Positions 25,839 to 33,872 of a stretch of 64,000 nt of DNA are shown here, in pieces. The notes below the pieces were generated by a model that searched no databases, was not told where the DNA came from, and saw only the letters and a list, made by a program, of their open reading frames with translations. Every line of letters begins with the position of its first letter. The stretch's first letter is position 1. Origin of the DNA: Myxococcus stipitatus (lineage in GTDB: Bacteria > Myxococcota > Myxococcia > Myxococcales > Myxococcaceae). The stretch lies in the NCBI RefSeq assembly GCF_021412625.1, contig NZ_JAKCFI010000022.1, positions 1-64,000 of the forward strand, given 5' to 3'. Both the position numbers and the translations under genes were made by a program.

Positions 25839-26525
25839 ATGTGGCTTCCCCTGCTGGCAGTCCTGGCCGCCGCCCCGGCGCCCCAGAGCTGGAAGTTCGA
25901 CACGGATGGGACCCCTCGGGTCCAGATCTCCAATGTTGATGGCGCCGTTCGCGTAGATGGGGTAGACGGGAATAGCGTAGTAATCGAGTCTGTTGTGGAA
26001 AACCCGGGCAGTGCGGGCGACGCGGTGGAGGTCGAGGTCGTCCAGGAGGGGGACCACATCCGGGCGCGGGTGTGCTGTGGCCCTTGTGAGGTGAGCCGGC
26101 GCTCGTGCAAGGGGAAGGCGCCGGTGGTCCGGCTGACGGCCAGGGTTCCACGCCAGAGCGAGCTCGAGGTGTCGGTGGTGACGTCGTCCGCGGTGGTGAA
26201 GGGCGTGGCGGGGGAGCAGGAGCTTTCGAGCGTCAGCGGACGTGTGGAAGTGAACGGCTCGGAGCGACGTTTGTCGGTGAGTGGCGTTGACTCGGAGGTG
26301 GTACTGGCTCCTCGGAAGTTGGGAGAGACGTCGGTGAATACGGTGGCGGGGGACATCCGTCTGAAGCTTCCGGACGGGGCGGACGCGACGGTGGAATTCA
26401 GTTCTGTCGGGGGGCGTTTCAACGGGAAGTCGGTGGACCTGGGGTCGCGGAAGGCGACCTACGGCGCCGGTACCCAGACGGTCGAAGTGAGCACCGTGGG
26501 TGGTTCGCTCACCGTCCAACCATAG
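25839..26525 (+). CDS. Exported DUF4097-like beta-strand repeat protein
   Basis: A 228-residue protein with a short signal peptide (MWLPLLAVLAAAPA). The mature chain is almost entirely beta: RVQISNVDGAVRVDGVDGNSV, then repeated S/T-V-x-G-x-x-x-V units (LSSVSGRVEVNG, LSVSGVDSEVVL, TSVNTVAGDIRLKL, FSSVGGRFNG). This fits the DUF4097 fold, a stack of strands often found as adhesin-like or anti-sigma-linked domains. Four cysteines cluster at residues 72-90 (VCCGPCEVSRRSC). The local GC content is lower near 25,930-26,000 than in neighbours. Standing alone after the glycosyltransferase gene, it ends before a strong terminator. Function unknown; surface or periplasmic location likely. Confidence 0.75.
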   Translation: MWLPLLAVLAAAPAPQSWKFDTDGTPRVQISNVDGAVRVDGVDGNSVVIESVVENPGSAGDAVEVEVVQEGDHIRARVCCGPCEVSRRSCKGKAPVVRLTARVPRQSELEVSVVTSSAVVKGVAGEQELSSVSGRVEVNGSERRLSVSGVDSEVVLAPRKLGETSVNTVAGDIRLKLPDGADATVEFSSVGGRFNGKSVDLGSRKATYGAGTQTVEVSTVGGSLTVQP

Positions 26526-26560
26526 ATTTCGAGGCCCGCCTCCCAGTCAGGCGGCCCGGG

Positions 26561-26606
26561 GCGCTCGCCGGTGAAACTCCAAGGCGCCGGCGAGCGCTCA
26601 CTTTTT
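26561..26606 (+). terminator. Rho-independent terminator
   Basis: Perfect 11-bp stem GCGCTCGCCGG (26561-26571) and CCGGCGAGCGC (26587-26597) with a 15-base loop, then TCAC and T5 (26602-26606). It lies 36 bases after the DUF4097-like stop and is one of the clearest terminators in the window. Confidence 0.85.
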
Positions 26607-26618
26607 CGTGTGATTCCA

Positions 26619-26657
26619 GACGCCGGGAGAGGCCCTTCGGGAGCCTCTTCCGGCGTC
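26619..26657. terminator. Hairpin downstream of pyrD, probably bidirectional
   Basis: 15-base arms GACGCCGGGAGAGGC (26619-26633) and GCCTCTTCCGGCGTC (26643-26657) with one mismatch and a 9-base loop. It is 12 bases past the pyrD stop on the minus strand and 13 bases past the T run of the plus-strand terminator, so it likely insulates the convergent genes. Confidence 0.65.
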
Positions 26658-26668
26658 GTCGTTTCGGC

Positions 26669-27763
26669 TCAGGCGCGCGGCGCCGGGGCCTCGCGGTGAT
26701 CGGCGCCCACGGCGTCCGCGGCGCGCGTGAAGCCGTCGCGGGCGAGGAGCGCGGCCAGGGCGGGGAGGATGCGGCGCACCATGCCGGGGCCCTCGTAGAT
26801 GAAGCCCGTGTACACCTGCACGACGGATGCTCCGGCGCGCAGCTTCTCGTAGACGTCCTCGGCGGTGAAGACTCCGCCCACGCCGATGATGGGCAGGCCC
26901 CCGCCGGAGCGCTGGTACGCGCGGCGGATGACGGCGTTGGCGGGCTCGCGCGCGGGGGCCCCCGACAGGCCGCCGGCCTCCTTCGCGAGCGGGTGCTCGA
27001 AGGGGCGGGCGATGGTGGTGTTGGTGGCGATGAGGCCCGCGAGCCGCTGGTGCCTCGCCACGTCGACCACCTCGTCCACGGCCTCGGGCGTCAGGTCCGG
27101 GGCGATCTTCAGGAACAGGGGCTTGCCGGGGGCCACCTGGCCGAGGCGCTCCTGGACGGCGGCGAGCAGCGCGGAGAGCTGCTCGGGCTCCTGGAGCTTG
27201 CGCAGGCCCGGGGTGTTGGGCGACGAGGCGTTGACCACCACGTAGTCCCCCAGGGGCGCGAGCGCGTCCACGCAGGCCACGTAGTCGTCCACCGCCTTCT
27301 CCAGCGGCGTGTCCTTGTTCTTGCCCACGTTGACGCCCAGCGGGCCGGGGTGCCACGCGCGCTGGCGCAGGCGCTCGGCGGCGGCGGTGGCCCCGTGGTT
27401 GTTGAAGCCCATGCGGTTGATGATGGCCCGGTGCTCCGGCAGGCGGAACAAGCGGGGCTTCGGATTGCCGGGCTGGGGGCGGGGGGTGAGGGTGCCGATC
27501 TCCACGGCGGAGAAGCCGCAGGCGAACAGTCCGTCCACCGCCTCCGCCTCCTTGTCCAGGCCGGCCGCCAGGGCCACCGGGTGGGCGAAGCGCAGCCCGG
27601 CCACGTCCATGGCCAGCGCCTCGGTCGCCCCGGCCAGCGCCCGCTCGCGCAGGCTCCGGCACAGGCCTGGCAGGTGCCCCAGCTGACGCAGTCCGGCCAC
27701 GCCCAGCCGGTGCGCGCGCTCCGCGTCGAACCGGAACAGGAGCGAGCGAGTCAGTCCGTACAT
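26669..27763 (-). CDS. pyrD: Dihydroorotate dehydrogenase, quinone-linked (class 2)
   Basis: A 364-residue FMN enzyme oxidising dihydroorotate to orotate in pyrimidine synthesis and passing electrons to quinone. The N-terminal amphipathic region (MYGLTRSLLFRFDAERAHRLG) is the class 2 membrane-association helix pair. LAAGLDKEAEAVDGLFACGF and GTLTPRPQPGNPKPRLFRL are class 2 signatures, with the catalytic Ser in NASSPNTPGLR. FMN-binding stretches are LATNTTIAR-like (LIATNTT) and GVGGVFTAEDVYEKLRAGAS. The length matches class 2. The gene starts 10 bases after the preceding deaminase-family stop, so they are co-transcribed, a shared nucleotide-metabolism context. Confidence 0.96.
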   Translation of the reverse strand: MYGLTRSLLFRFDAERAHRLGVAGLRQLGHLPGLCRSLRERALAGATEALAMDVAGLRFAHPVALAAGLDKEAEAVDGLFACGFSAVEIGTLTPRPQPGNPKPRLFRLPEHRAIINRMGFNNHGATAAAERLRQRAWHPGPLGVNVGKNKDTPLEKAVDDYVACVDALAPLGDYVVVNASSPNTPGLRKLQEPEQLSALLAAVQERLGQVAPGKPLFLKIAPDLTPEAVDEVVDVARHQRLAGLIATNTTIARPFEHPLAKEAGGLSGAPAREPANAVIRRAYQRSGGGLPIIGVGGVFTAEDVYEKLRAGASVVQVYTGFIYEGPGMVRRILPALAALLARDGFTRAADAVGADHREAPAPRA

Positions 27764-27773
27764 GGTCCGCGTC

Positions 27774-28769
27774 TCAGCCGGGGATGAAGGAGGACTGCCG
27801 CGCCCAGGCGAGCGTCTGGTCCACCTGCTCGGACGTGAGGATGCCGTGGCTCTCGATGAGCTCGATTTCGCGGCGCATGTCCGTCTCGAGCAGGTAGGGG
27901 CCGTCCGTGTTGATGGTGAACTTCACCTTGCGGTCCCAGAAGGTGCGGATGATGTGGCGCAGCTCCTCCACGCCCTCCACCGCCTTGGTGTGCAGGTTGG
28001 AGGTGGGGCACAGCTCCAGGACGATGTCGTTCTCGCGCAGCACCTTCATCGCGTTCTCGTCGTAGGCGGCGCGGATGCCATGGCCGATGCGGTTCGGCTT
28101 GAGCTTCTCCACCACGGACATGACGCCCTCGGCGCCCGTGCCCCGCGTCTCGCCGGTGTGCACCGTGCACTTGAGGCCCCCGCGCCGCGCCCGCGCGAAC
28201 AGGTCCTCGTACTGCGTCACCACCTCCGGACGCAGCTCCATCGCGTTGGTCTCCGTGCCCGCCAGGTCGATGCCGTACACGCCGCGCGTGCGGTACTTGA
28301 TGGCCTTGTCCACGATGATGCTGTTGAGCCGGTGGTCGAACTCGCGCGCCAGGCAGAAGATGAAGCCCACCTTCACCCCGTACTCCAGCACCGCCCGGTC
28401 CATGCCCCGCAGCGCCGCGTGGATGATGTGGTCCAGGTCCAGCTCGGAGTTGAGGTTGCGCTTCATCGGGTTGAAGCGCAGCTCGATCTGCGTCACCCGG
28501 CTGCCGCGGTACTCCTTGCCGATGATTTCGTACACCGAGCGCTCGATGGCGCTCGGCGACGATTGGATCTTCTCCGTCCAGGTGTGGAGGATCTTCAGGT
28601 AGTCATCCAGGCTTCCCACCTTGCCCGGACGGGAGGTGATGAGCTCCACGAAGTCGAAGTAGTTCTTGACGGGGAGCTTGAAGCCCTGCTGGTGGGCGAT
28701 GGACCAGAGGATGTGGGGGGCCACCGAGCCGCCCACGTGGATGTGCAGGTCGATCAGTTCGCGTGCCAT
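27774..28769 (-). CDS. Adenosine-deaminase-family amidohydrolase with altered substrate site
   Basis: A 331-residue metal-dependent TIM-barrel hydrolase of the adenosine/AMP deaminase family. Zinc ligands are present: H9 and H11 (DLHIHVGGS), H204 in HTGE with catalytic E207, H230 in RIGHGI, and D289 in NTDGP. Two residues that bind the nucleoside in true adenosine deaminase are missing. The Asp after HxHL, which holds the ribose 5'-OH, is G13. The second Asp of the usual TDDP motif, which contacts purine N7, is G290. The metal site is therefore intact while substrate recognition has changed, so plain adenosine is doubtful. The start is ATG 28769; ATG 28787 upstream adds six residues. Co-transcribed with pyrD. 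Confidence 0.85.
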   Translation of the reverse strand: MARELIDLHIHVGGSVAPHILWSIAHQQGFKLPVKNYFDFVELITSRPGKVGSLDDYLKILHTWTEKIQSSPSAIERSVYEIIGKEYRGSRVTQIELRFNPMKRNLNSELDLDHIIHAALRGMDRAVLEYGVKVGFIFCLAREFDHRLNSIIVDKAIKYRTRGVYGIDLAGTETNAMELRPEVVTQYEDLFARARRGGLKCTVHTGETRGTGAEGVMSVVEKLKPNRIGHGIRAAYDENAMKVLRENDIVLELCPTSNLHTKAVEGVEELRHIIRTFWDRKVKFTINTDGPYLLETDMRREIELIESHGILTSEQVDQTLAWARQSSFIPG

Positions 28770-28815
28770 GGCGGCATGTATGCACACTGCCGGCCACGCG
28801 TAAAGGTCGCGACCG

Positions 28816-29544
28816 TCACCGCCTCAGCAGCACGTAGACGGCGCCCGTGCCCCCGTCCTGCGGACGTGCGGTGGCGAACGCCAGCACCATGCCCGCCACG
28901 CGCTTGTGCGAAAGCCACGACTTCAGGCCCTCCTTCAACACGGGGAGCTGGTCCTTGGAGTGCAAACCGCGTCCGTGGACGATGAGGACGCAGCGCTTCC
29001 TGGCGCGGCGGCTCTCGGAGAGGAAGCGCTCCACGGCGTCCCGGGCCTGGGCCTGCGTCAGGCCGTGCAGGTCCAGCCGCGCCTGGAGGGAGAAGTCGCC
29101 GCGGCGAAGGGCGCGCAGGAGGTTGCGGTCGACGCCGGGGCCGGCGCCCTCGAGGAACTCGTCGGTGCCGGAGATGTCGAAGTCGCCGGTGCCGGCGACC
29201 AGCTCGGACAGCTGGGCGAGCGCCTCGGCGTTCTCGTCGATGAAGTCCGGCAGGCGCGGGTCCGTCTTCGGCGGCTCGCCGCGCTCGGTCAGCTGCGTCA
29301 CGCCGTCCATGGCGGAGAAGAAGAGGGAGGCTTCGTCCTCCGCGCTCTCCCGGGCGGCCTTCTGCTTCTTCGTGGGGGCGGGTGGGGCGGCCTTGCGCCG
29401 GGCGGCCTCGGCGGCGGCTTGGGCCTGCTCCTGCTCGGCCTTCTGCTTCTTCTCCTGGTCCTGGATGGACTTGATGGCGGCCTTGAAGGGGTTGTTGTGG
29501 AAGGCCTCTTCCTTCTTCGGGGGCGGCTTTCGGTGCTGGCTCAT
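28816..29544 (-). CDS. Smr-domain protein
   Basis: A 242-residue protein. Residues 1-75 are a Lys/Glu/Gln/Ala-rich, probably coiled-coil segment (KAAIKSIQDQEKKQKAEQEQ). The Smr (small MutS-related) domain is at about 155-242, with LDLHGLT at 157-163 and HGRG at 190-193, the two hallmark motifs. Smr domains nick or cleave nucleic acids: MutS2-type proteins act on recombination intermediates, and other stand-alone Smr proteins cleave mRNA at collided ribosomes. Which applies here cannot be told. No MutS ATPase part is present. It is separated from the deaminase-like gene by 46 bases and from the DjlA-like gene by 49 bases, all on the minus strand. Confidence 0.9.
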   Translation of the reverse strand: MSQHRKPPPKKEEAFHNNPFKAAIKSIQDQEKKQKAEQEQAQAAAEAARRKAAPPAPTKKQKAARESAEDEASLFFSAMDGVTQLTERGEPPKTDPRLPDFIDENAEALAQLSELVAGTGDFDISGTDEFLEGAGPGVDRNLLRALRRGDFSLQARLDLHGLTQAQARDAVERFLSESRRARKRCVLIVHGRGLHSKDQLPVLKEGLKSWLSHKRVAGMVLAFATARPQDGGTGAVYVLLRR

Positions 29545-29593
29545 GGCGAAGCGGTGTCTCGTCTCGGGCGGGTACCCGGGTTGTAACCCCTGA

Positions 29594-30412
29594 CTACAGG
29601 CCGCGCAGGCGGCGGATTTCCTCGTAGGCGTCGCGGATCTCCTGGAAGCGGCGGGCCACCTCCTCGGCCTCCGGGCCCTTCAGGTGGGCGTGCTTGTCCG
29701 GGTGCAGCTCCGCGGCGAGGCGGCGGAAGGCGCTCTTCACCTGGGAGTCGCTGGCGTCGGGCGTCAGGCCGAGCGCCTCGAAGTGCGCCGACGCGTCGCC
29801 CAGGCGGGCGGAGGCGATGACCTCCTGCTCCTCGTCCGACAGGCCGAGCGCCGTGCCCACGCGGCGCAGCACCTCGCGCTCGGAGCGCTGCATGCCTCCG
29901 TCCACCAGCGCCAGCTCGTACAGCGCGTCGAGCAGCCGCTGGCGCTCGAGCGAGTCCATCGACTCCTCGCACACGCGCGCGGCGTCGTCGAGGTCCGGGG
30001 GCTGGGCGATGAAGTCCTTGAGCCGCCCCCGGACGAACTCGAGCGAGTCCACCCCGTAGCGCAGCACCTCCTCGAAGTAGCGGCGGATCTCCCGCACCTC
30101 CTCGCGCCGCACCTCTCCGTCCGCCCGGGCCACCTCGACGAAGAGCGCGCACAGGCTGCGCGTCAGGTGCGCGTCCTCCTCCTCCTGCAGCGAGGCCGTG
30201 TCGCGCGCGGCGCCCTGGACGCCGGCGAACGGGGCGGTGGGGAAGTCGGCGAGCACGTCCGGGGACTCCGTGGGCAGGGCGTTCTGCTCGTCGTAGAAGA
30301 AGTGCCCCACCACACACCCCACCACCCCCAGCAGGACGATGGCCCAGGCGCTGCCCGTCATGAGCCCCACCGCGAGCCCGATCATCGCCCCCAGCACTTT
30401 TCCTGGTCCCAT
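29594..30412 (-). CDS. DjlA-like co-chaperone: membrane anchor, TerB, J domain
   Basis: A 272-residue protein with the DjlA architecture. There is one long hydrophobic N-terminal segment (about 5-38, Gly-rich LGAMIGLAVGLMTG and WAIVLLGVVGCVVG). A TerB-like helical domain (about 80-195) carries ADGEVRREEVREIRRYF and VDGGMQRSEREVLRRV. The C-terminal J domain (about 207-272) has HPD at 237-239 (AELHPDKHAHLKG). DjlA-type proteins recruit DnaK to the inner membrane with the J domain in the cytosol. This is the second J protein in the window. It diverges from folD by 56 bases. Confidence 0.9.
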   Translation of the reverse strand: MGPGKVLGAMIGLAVGLMTGSAWAIVLLGVVGCVVGHFFYDEQNALPTESPDVLADFPTAPFAGVQGAARDTASLQEEEDAHLTRSLCALFVEVARADGEVRREEVREIRRYFEEVLRYGVDSLEFVRGRLKDFIAQPPDLDDAARVCEESMDSLERQRLLDALYELALVDGGMQRSEREVLRRVGTALGLSDEEQEVIASARLGDASAHFEALGLTPDASDSQVKSAFRRLAAELHPDKHAHLKGPEAEEVARRFQEIRDAYEEIRRLRGL

Positions 30413-30468
30413 GTCCTCGGTTTCACTCCCTTCCCGGTGGGGAAGTCTCGCATAGAGTGTCCCACGCC

Positions 30469-31368
30469 ATGGGCCAGTTGATCGACGGCAAGGAAGTGGC
30501 CGCCCGCGTGCGGGCGGAGGTGAAGGCGGAGGCGGCGCTGCTCCGGGAGCGGTGGGGGCTCGTCCCCGGCCTCGCGGTGGTGCGTGTCGGGGACGACCCC
30601 GCGTCCAGGACCTACGTCTCCAGCAAGAAGAAGGCCGCCGCCGAGGTGGGCTTCCTCTCGTGGGAGTACGCCCTGGAGGCGGACGTCTCCCAGGAGGCGC
30701 TGCTGTCGCTGGTGCACCAGCTCAACGAGGACGCGGCCGTCCACGGCATCCTCGTGCAGCTGCCCCTGCCCGGACACCTCGACACGGACGCGGTGCTGGC
30801 CGCCGTCCGGCCGGAGAAGGACGTCGACGGCTTCCACCCCGTGAACGCGGGGAGCCTGCTGCTGGGGCGCCCCGGCGCGCGCCCGTGCACGCCCCTGGGC
30901 ATCCTGCGGCTGTTGGAGGAGATTGGCTGCGACCCGGCCGGCAAGCGCGCGGTGGTGGTGGGGCGCAGCAACATCGTGGGCAAGCCCATGGCGCTCATGC
31001 TCTTGCAGCGCCACGCCACCGTCACCGTGTGTCACAGCCGCAGCGACCTCCCGTCCGAGGTCTCCCGCGCGGACATCCTCGTGGTGGCGGTGGGCGTGCG
31101 GGAGCTGGTGAAGGGGGACTGGGTCCGTCCGGGCGCCGTCGTCATCGACGTGGGCATCAACCGGAGGGAGGACGGCGGGCTCGTGGGCGACGTGGAGTTC
31201 GCTCGCGCCGCGCAGCGCGCGTCCTTCATCACCCCGGTGCCGGGAGGGGTGGGGCCGATGACCGTGGCCATGCTCCTGCGCAACACGCTCGAGGCGGCGA
31301 CGCGGGGGGCGGGCGCCTCCGGGACGCTGACGGAGCCCTTCCCGGGCGCCGGGCGGCTCGCGCGCTAG
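30469..31368 (+). CDS. folD: Methylene-THF dehydrogenase/cyclohydrolase FolD
   Basis: A 299-residue bifunctional enzyme interconverting 5,10-methylene-THF, 5,10-methenyl-THF and 10-formyl-THF with NADP. Motifs: YVSSKKKAAAEVGF (catalytic Lys region), VQLPLPGHLDTDAVL, KDVDGFHPVNAG, and the Rossmann motif VVGRSNIVGKPMALMLL. FITPVPGGVGPMTVAMLL is the C-terminal signature. ATG 30469 is given; GTG 30457, four codons upstream, is possible. The stop overlaps that of the convergent DUF2378 gene in one CTAG. It shares its cofactor pool with metF, gcvTHP and trmFO in this window. Confidence 0.96.
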   Translation: MGQLIDGKEVAARVRAEVKAEAALLRERWGLVPGLAVVRVGDDPASRTYVSSKKKAAAEVGFLSWEYALEADVSQEALLSLVHQLNEDAAVHGILVQLPLPGHLDTDAVLAAVRPEKDVDGFHPVNAGSLLLGRPGARPCTPLGILRLLEEIGCDPAGKRAVVVGRSNIVGKPMALMLLQRHATVTVCHSRSDLPSEVSRADILVVAVGVRELVKGDWVRPGAVVIDVGINRREDGGLVGDVEFARAAQRASFITPVPGGVGPMTVAMLLRNTLEAATRGAGASGTLTEPFPGAGRLAR

Positions 31369-31985
31369 AACCAGGACACGACGTATTCGCAGTCCAGCAG
31401 GCTCAAGGGGCGGCCGCGCACGCGCGCCGTCCGGGTGCCCACGGCCTGGAGCACCGCCAGCAGCACGCCCTCGTGGTAGGTGTGCGGCATGAAGTCGCGG
31501 AACATGTTGAACAGGCCCTCCTGGGGCTTGGTCCACGTGACGTGGCGCTCGCCGTAGGTGACGGCGGTGCGGTAGCCGGAGGGCAGGTTGTTGATGAGCC
31601 GCTGAGGGTCTCCCGCGGCGAGCATCAGGAAGCTGCGGCCCACCACCGAGTCCAGGAAGTCGTGCGTCGCCTGCGCGCCGATGATGCGCATCGCCGTGTC
31701 GAAGCCTCCCAGCCGGGGCCCGAGCATCTCCGCCGCCGCGAAGGTCATCTTCAGGAAGCTGCTGACGGGGTACAGGAAGAAGGGCACGAAGCGGCGCTCG
31801 CCGGACGCGGCCAGGCACCGCGCCGCGGCCTGCTCTCCCGACTCGCGGCGCACCACGTCCAGCACCCCGAGGAAGAACATGCCCCGCGCGCGATCCTCGT
31901 CCGCGGTGAGACCCAGACGCCGTTCGAGCTCGCTGACAGGGTCCACGACCTCCCTCTCCTTGCTCCGGAACGCAATCACTGTCAT
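31365..31985 (-). CDS. DUF2378 (TIGR02265) family protein, myxobacteria-specific
   Basis: A 206-residue cytosolic protein of the TIGR02265/DUF2378 paralogous family, known from many copies in Myxococcus and relatives and of unknown function. Family features include FVPFFLYPVSSFLKMTFAAA, GGFDTAMRIIG, the central DFLDSVVGRSFLMLAAGDP, YRTAVTYGERHVTW, and the C-terminal LLAVLQAVG followed by LSLLDCEYVVSW. These proteins look like a helical ligand-binding fold, possibly related to haem- or NO-binding regulators, but that is inference. The start at 31985 has GAGGGGG upstream. It stands alone, with stops overlapping folD through CTAG. Confidence 0.88.
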   Translation of the reverse strand: MTVIAFRSKEREVVDPVSELERRLGLTADEDRARGMFFLGVLDVVRRESGEQAAARCLAASGERRFVPFFLYPVSSFLKMTFAAAEMLGPRLGGFDTAMRIIGAQATHDFLDSVVGRSFLMLAAGDPQRLINNLPSGYRTAVTYGERHVTWTKPQEGLFNMFRDFMPHTYHEGVLLAVLQAVGTRTARVRGRPLSLLDCEYVVSWF

Positions 31986-32387
31986 GGGTTCCCCCTCGGT
32001 GTTTGAGAATCGTCCCACGGCGGGCGGGCGCTTGGGTTCTTCCATGAAGGTGAGCCAGTCAGGGAGGACTGGAAAGGCCGCTCGGGTGCGACGCGAGTCG
32101 ATGTGTGCTGTCGCGCGTGGGACAATCGTCCGTCCTCTCCAGACGGAGCCGGGGCGCCGCCAGGTCCAGTCCCACCTGTGCGGCGGGTTGATTGCCAATT
32201 CACAGCGCACATGGTCTCGCCCGGGAGAACTGGCGGCTTCTGGTCTTTGGCCGCGCTCTCCAGGTGGAACGTCGTGGGCGGGGGTGGGTCGCACGCATTG
32301 CGGGGCGGACGTGCGCGGGCCTCCGCATGCGAGGACATACGGAGGCCCGGGAGGGGGTGGGGCGCGGAGGCCCCAGCGGCCATCGTC
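31986..32387. other. Intergenic region with one hairpin
   Basis: 402 bases between two minus-strand genes, with no coding region I can support. It holds the promoter side of the DUF2378 gene and a perfect 10-bp hairpin, CGGGCCTCCG (32316-32325) and CGGAGGCCCG (32340-32349), about 40 bases past the stop of the DUF937-OmpA gene. The hairpin is probably that gene's terminator, although no T run follows on the minus strand. Confidence 0.5.
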
Positions 32388-33596
32388 CTAGCGCGAGAGG
32401 ACCTGCACCTCGATGCGGCGGTTCTGGTCGCGGCCCTGGGTCGTGCTGTTGGTGGCGACCGGGCTCTGGGCGCCCGCGCCGACCGCCTCCACGCGGTTGG
32501 CGTCGACGCCGTCCTGGACCAGCGCCGTGCGCACGGACTCCGCGCGTTGCTGGGCGAGCTGGCGGTTGGTGTTCGCGTCGCCGGTGCCGTCGGTGTGGCC
32601 CTCGATGCGCACGCGGGAGTTGGGCTTGTCACGCATCACCGCCGCGAGCTGACCGACGGCCGCGCTGCTCTGCGGCGTCATGCGGGCGGAGCCCTCCTCG
32701 AAGCCCACGCCCGCGAGGACGAAGCTGGCCGCGCCGCTCTCGAACGCCTGGCGCATGCCCTGGGCGTCGTTGGCCACGGGGGGGACCTTGCCGGTGCCCG
32801 CGGTGCCCGCGCCGCCCACGCCCTCGCCCGTCGGGCGCTGCTGGGGCGCCGGCTGGGTGACGGAGGCCTGTTCGCGCCGCGCGTGGTCTCGGCGGCCCCG
32901 CGTCAGGAACCAGCCGGCGAGCAGCGCCAGCAGCGCCACGGGGATGACCCAGGAGAGGTTGCGCTTCGGGGGCGCGGCGTGCTGCTGGGCCACGTGCTCC
33001 GCCGGGGCCCGGCGCACCGTCTCCACGGAGGGGGTCGACCGTTCGGTGGTGACCTCCTCCACCGCGCGCGTCGGCCTGGCGCCCAGCATGCCGCCGAGCC
33101 CCGCCGGCAGCGCCGCGGCGATGGCCGAGCGCTGGCCGCCCAGCATCTGGCTCAGTCCACCCGCGCCCAGGCGGTTGTCGCGCACGTGCTTGCCGATGAC
33201 GCCCATCATCACCGGCGCCACCATGGCGAGCAGCTTCGACGCGGACCCGCTGTTGCTCAGGCCCCCGGTGCGCGACAGGGCGCTGGTGATGGTGCCCAGC
33301 TTGTCGCCGAAGAGGCCTCCGAGCATGCCCTGGCCGCGCTCCATCATGGTCGGAGACGTCACGTCCTCGTTGCCCGCGTCGGGGCCGGTGAAGCCCCCTT
33401 CATTGAGCTGGGACAGCAGGCGGCTGGCGCCGGCCTCCGTCGAGCCGCGGTCCACCACGCTGCCGCCCACCGCGGCGATGGCGCCGGGCAGCGCCCGACC
33501 CAGCGTCCCGGGGTCCTCTCCCAGCGACGAGCCGAGCTGCTGCACCACGTTTCCCGAGAACCTGTCCCGCACCATGTCGATGAGGTTGAACGCCAT
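32388..33596 (-). CDS. DUF937 (YidB-like)-OmpA fusion protein
   Basis: A 402-residue two-domain protein. Residues 1-170 are a Gly/Ala/Leu-rich helical domain like DUF937/YidB (FNLIDMVRDRFSGNVVQQLG, GMLGGLFGDKLGTI, LLAMVAPVMMGVIGKHV, LSQMLGGQR). A linker leads to one membrane segment (216-232, WVIPVALLALLAGWF). After a Pro/Gly-rich spacer (240-275) comes an OmpA-type peptidoglycan-binding domain (295-402) with GHTDGTGDANTNRQLAQQR, D336 and R394 in QNRRIEV. With no signal peptide, the expected topology is a cytosolic YidB domain and periplasmic OmpA domain, which would tie the cytosol to the cell wall through the inner membrane. The start at 33596 is backed by GGAGGAGG. Its function is not established. 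Confidence 0.85.
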   Translation of the reverse strand: MAFNLIDMVRDRFSGNVVQQLGSSLGEDPGTLGRALPGAIAAVGGSVVDRGSTEAGASRLLSQLNEGGFTGPDAGNEDVTSPTMMERGQGMLGGLFGDKLGTITSALSRTGGLSNSGSASKLLAMVAPVMMGVIGKHVRDNRLGAGGLSQMLGGQRSAIAAALPAGLGGMLGARPTRAVEEVTTERSTPSVETVRRAPAEHVAQQHAAPPKRNLSWVIPVALLALLAGWFLTRGRRDHARREQASVTQPAPQQRPTGEGVGGAGTAGTGKVPPVANDAQGMRQAFESGAASFVLAGVGFEEGSARMTPQSSAAVGQLAAVMRDKPNSRVRIEGHTDGTGDANTNRQLAQQRAESVRTALVQDGVDANRVEAVGAGAQSPVATNSTTQGRDQNRRIEVQVLSR

Positions 33597-33872
33597 GCGG
33601 ATGCCTCCTCCGATTCGTTCGCACCAGGGGTTGACGTCCGGTGCGGCGAGTCGCTCATCCGTCACACTTGCTTGCCGGCGCGAACGACTCTGCTCTTCAG
33701 GCCTCGAAGGTGCGGGTGCCGTCCGGGGCGAACATCGCCCTCGCGGCGGGAGCGGCCCGAAGAGCCCCTCCACGCCCGCCGTGAGGCCCCATGTCGAGGA
33801 GGAGGCGAGGCCTTGACGCCCCGGTGGCCCCGGAGGAGGGTGCCCGCCGGGGCCGACTCGGGAGTGCACGAC

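Noticed and set aside
26669..30412. Treating pyrD, the deaminase relative, the Smr gene and the DjlA-like gene as one functional system
   Set aside because: They share a strand, but gaps of 46-49 bases lie between the last three, and domains point to unrelated processes. Only pyrD and the deaminase relative are tightly coupled.
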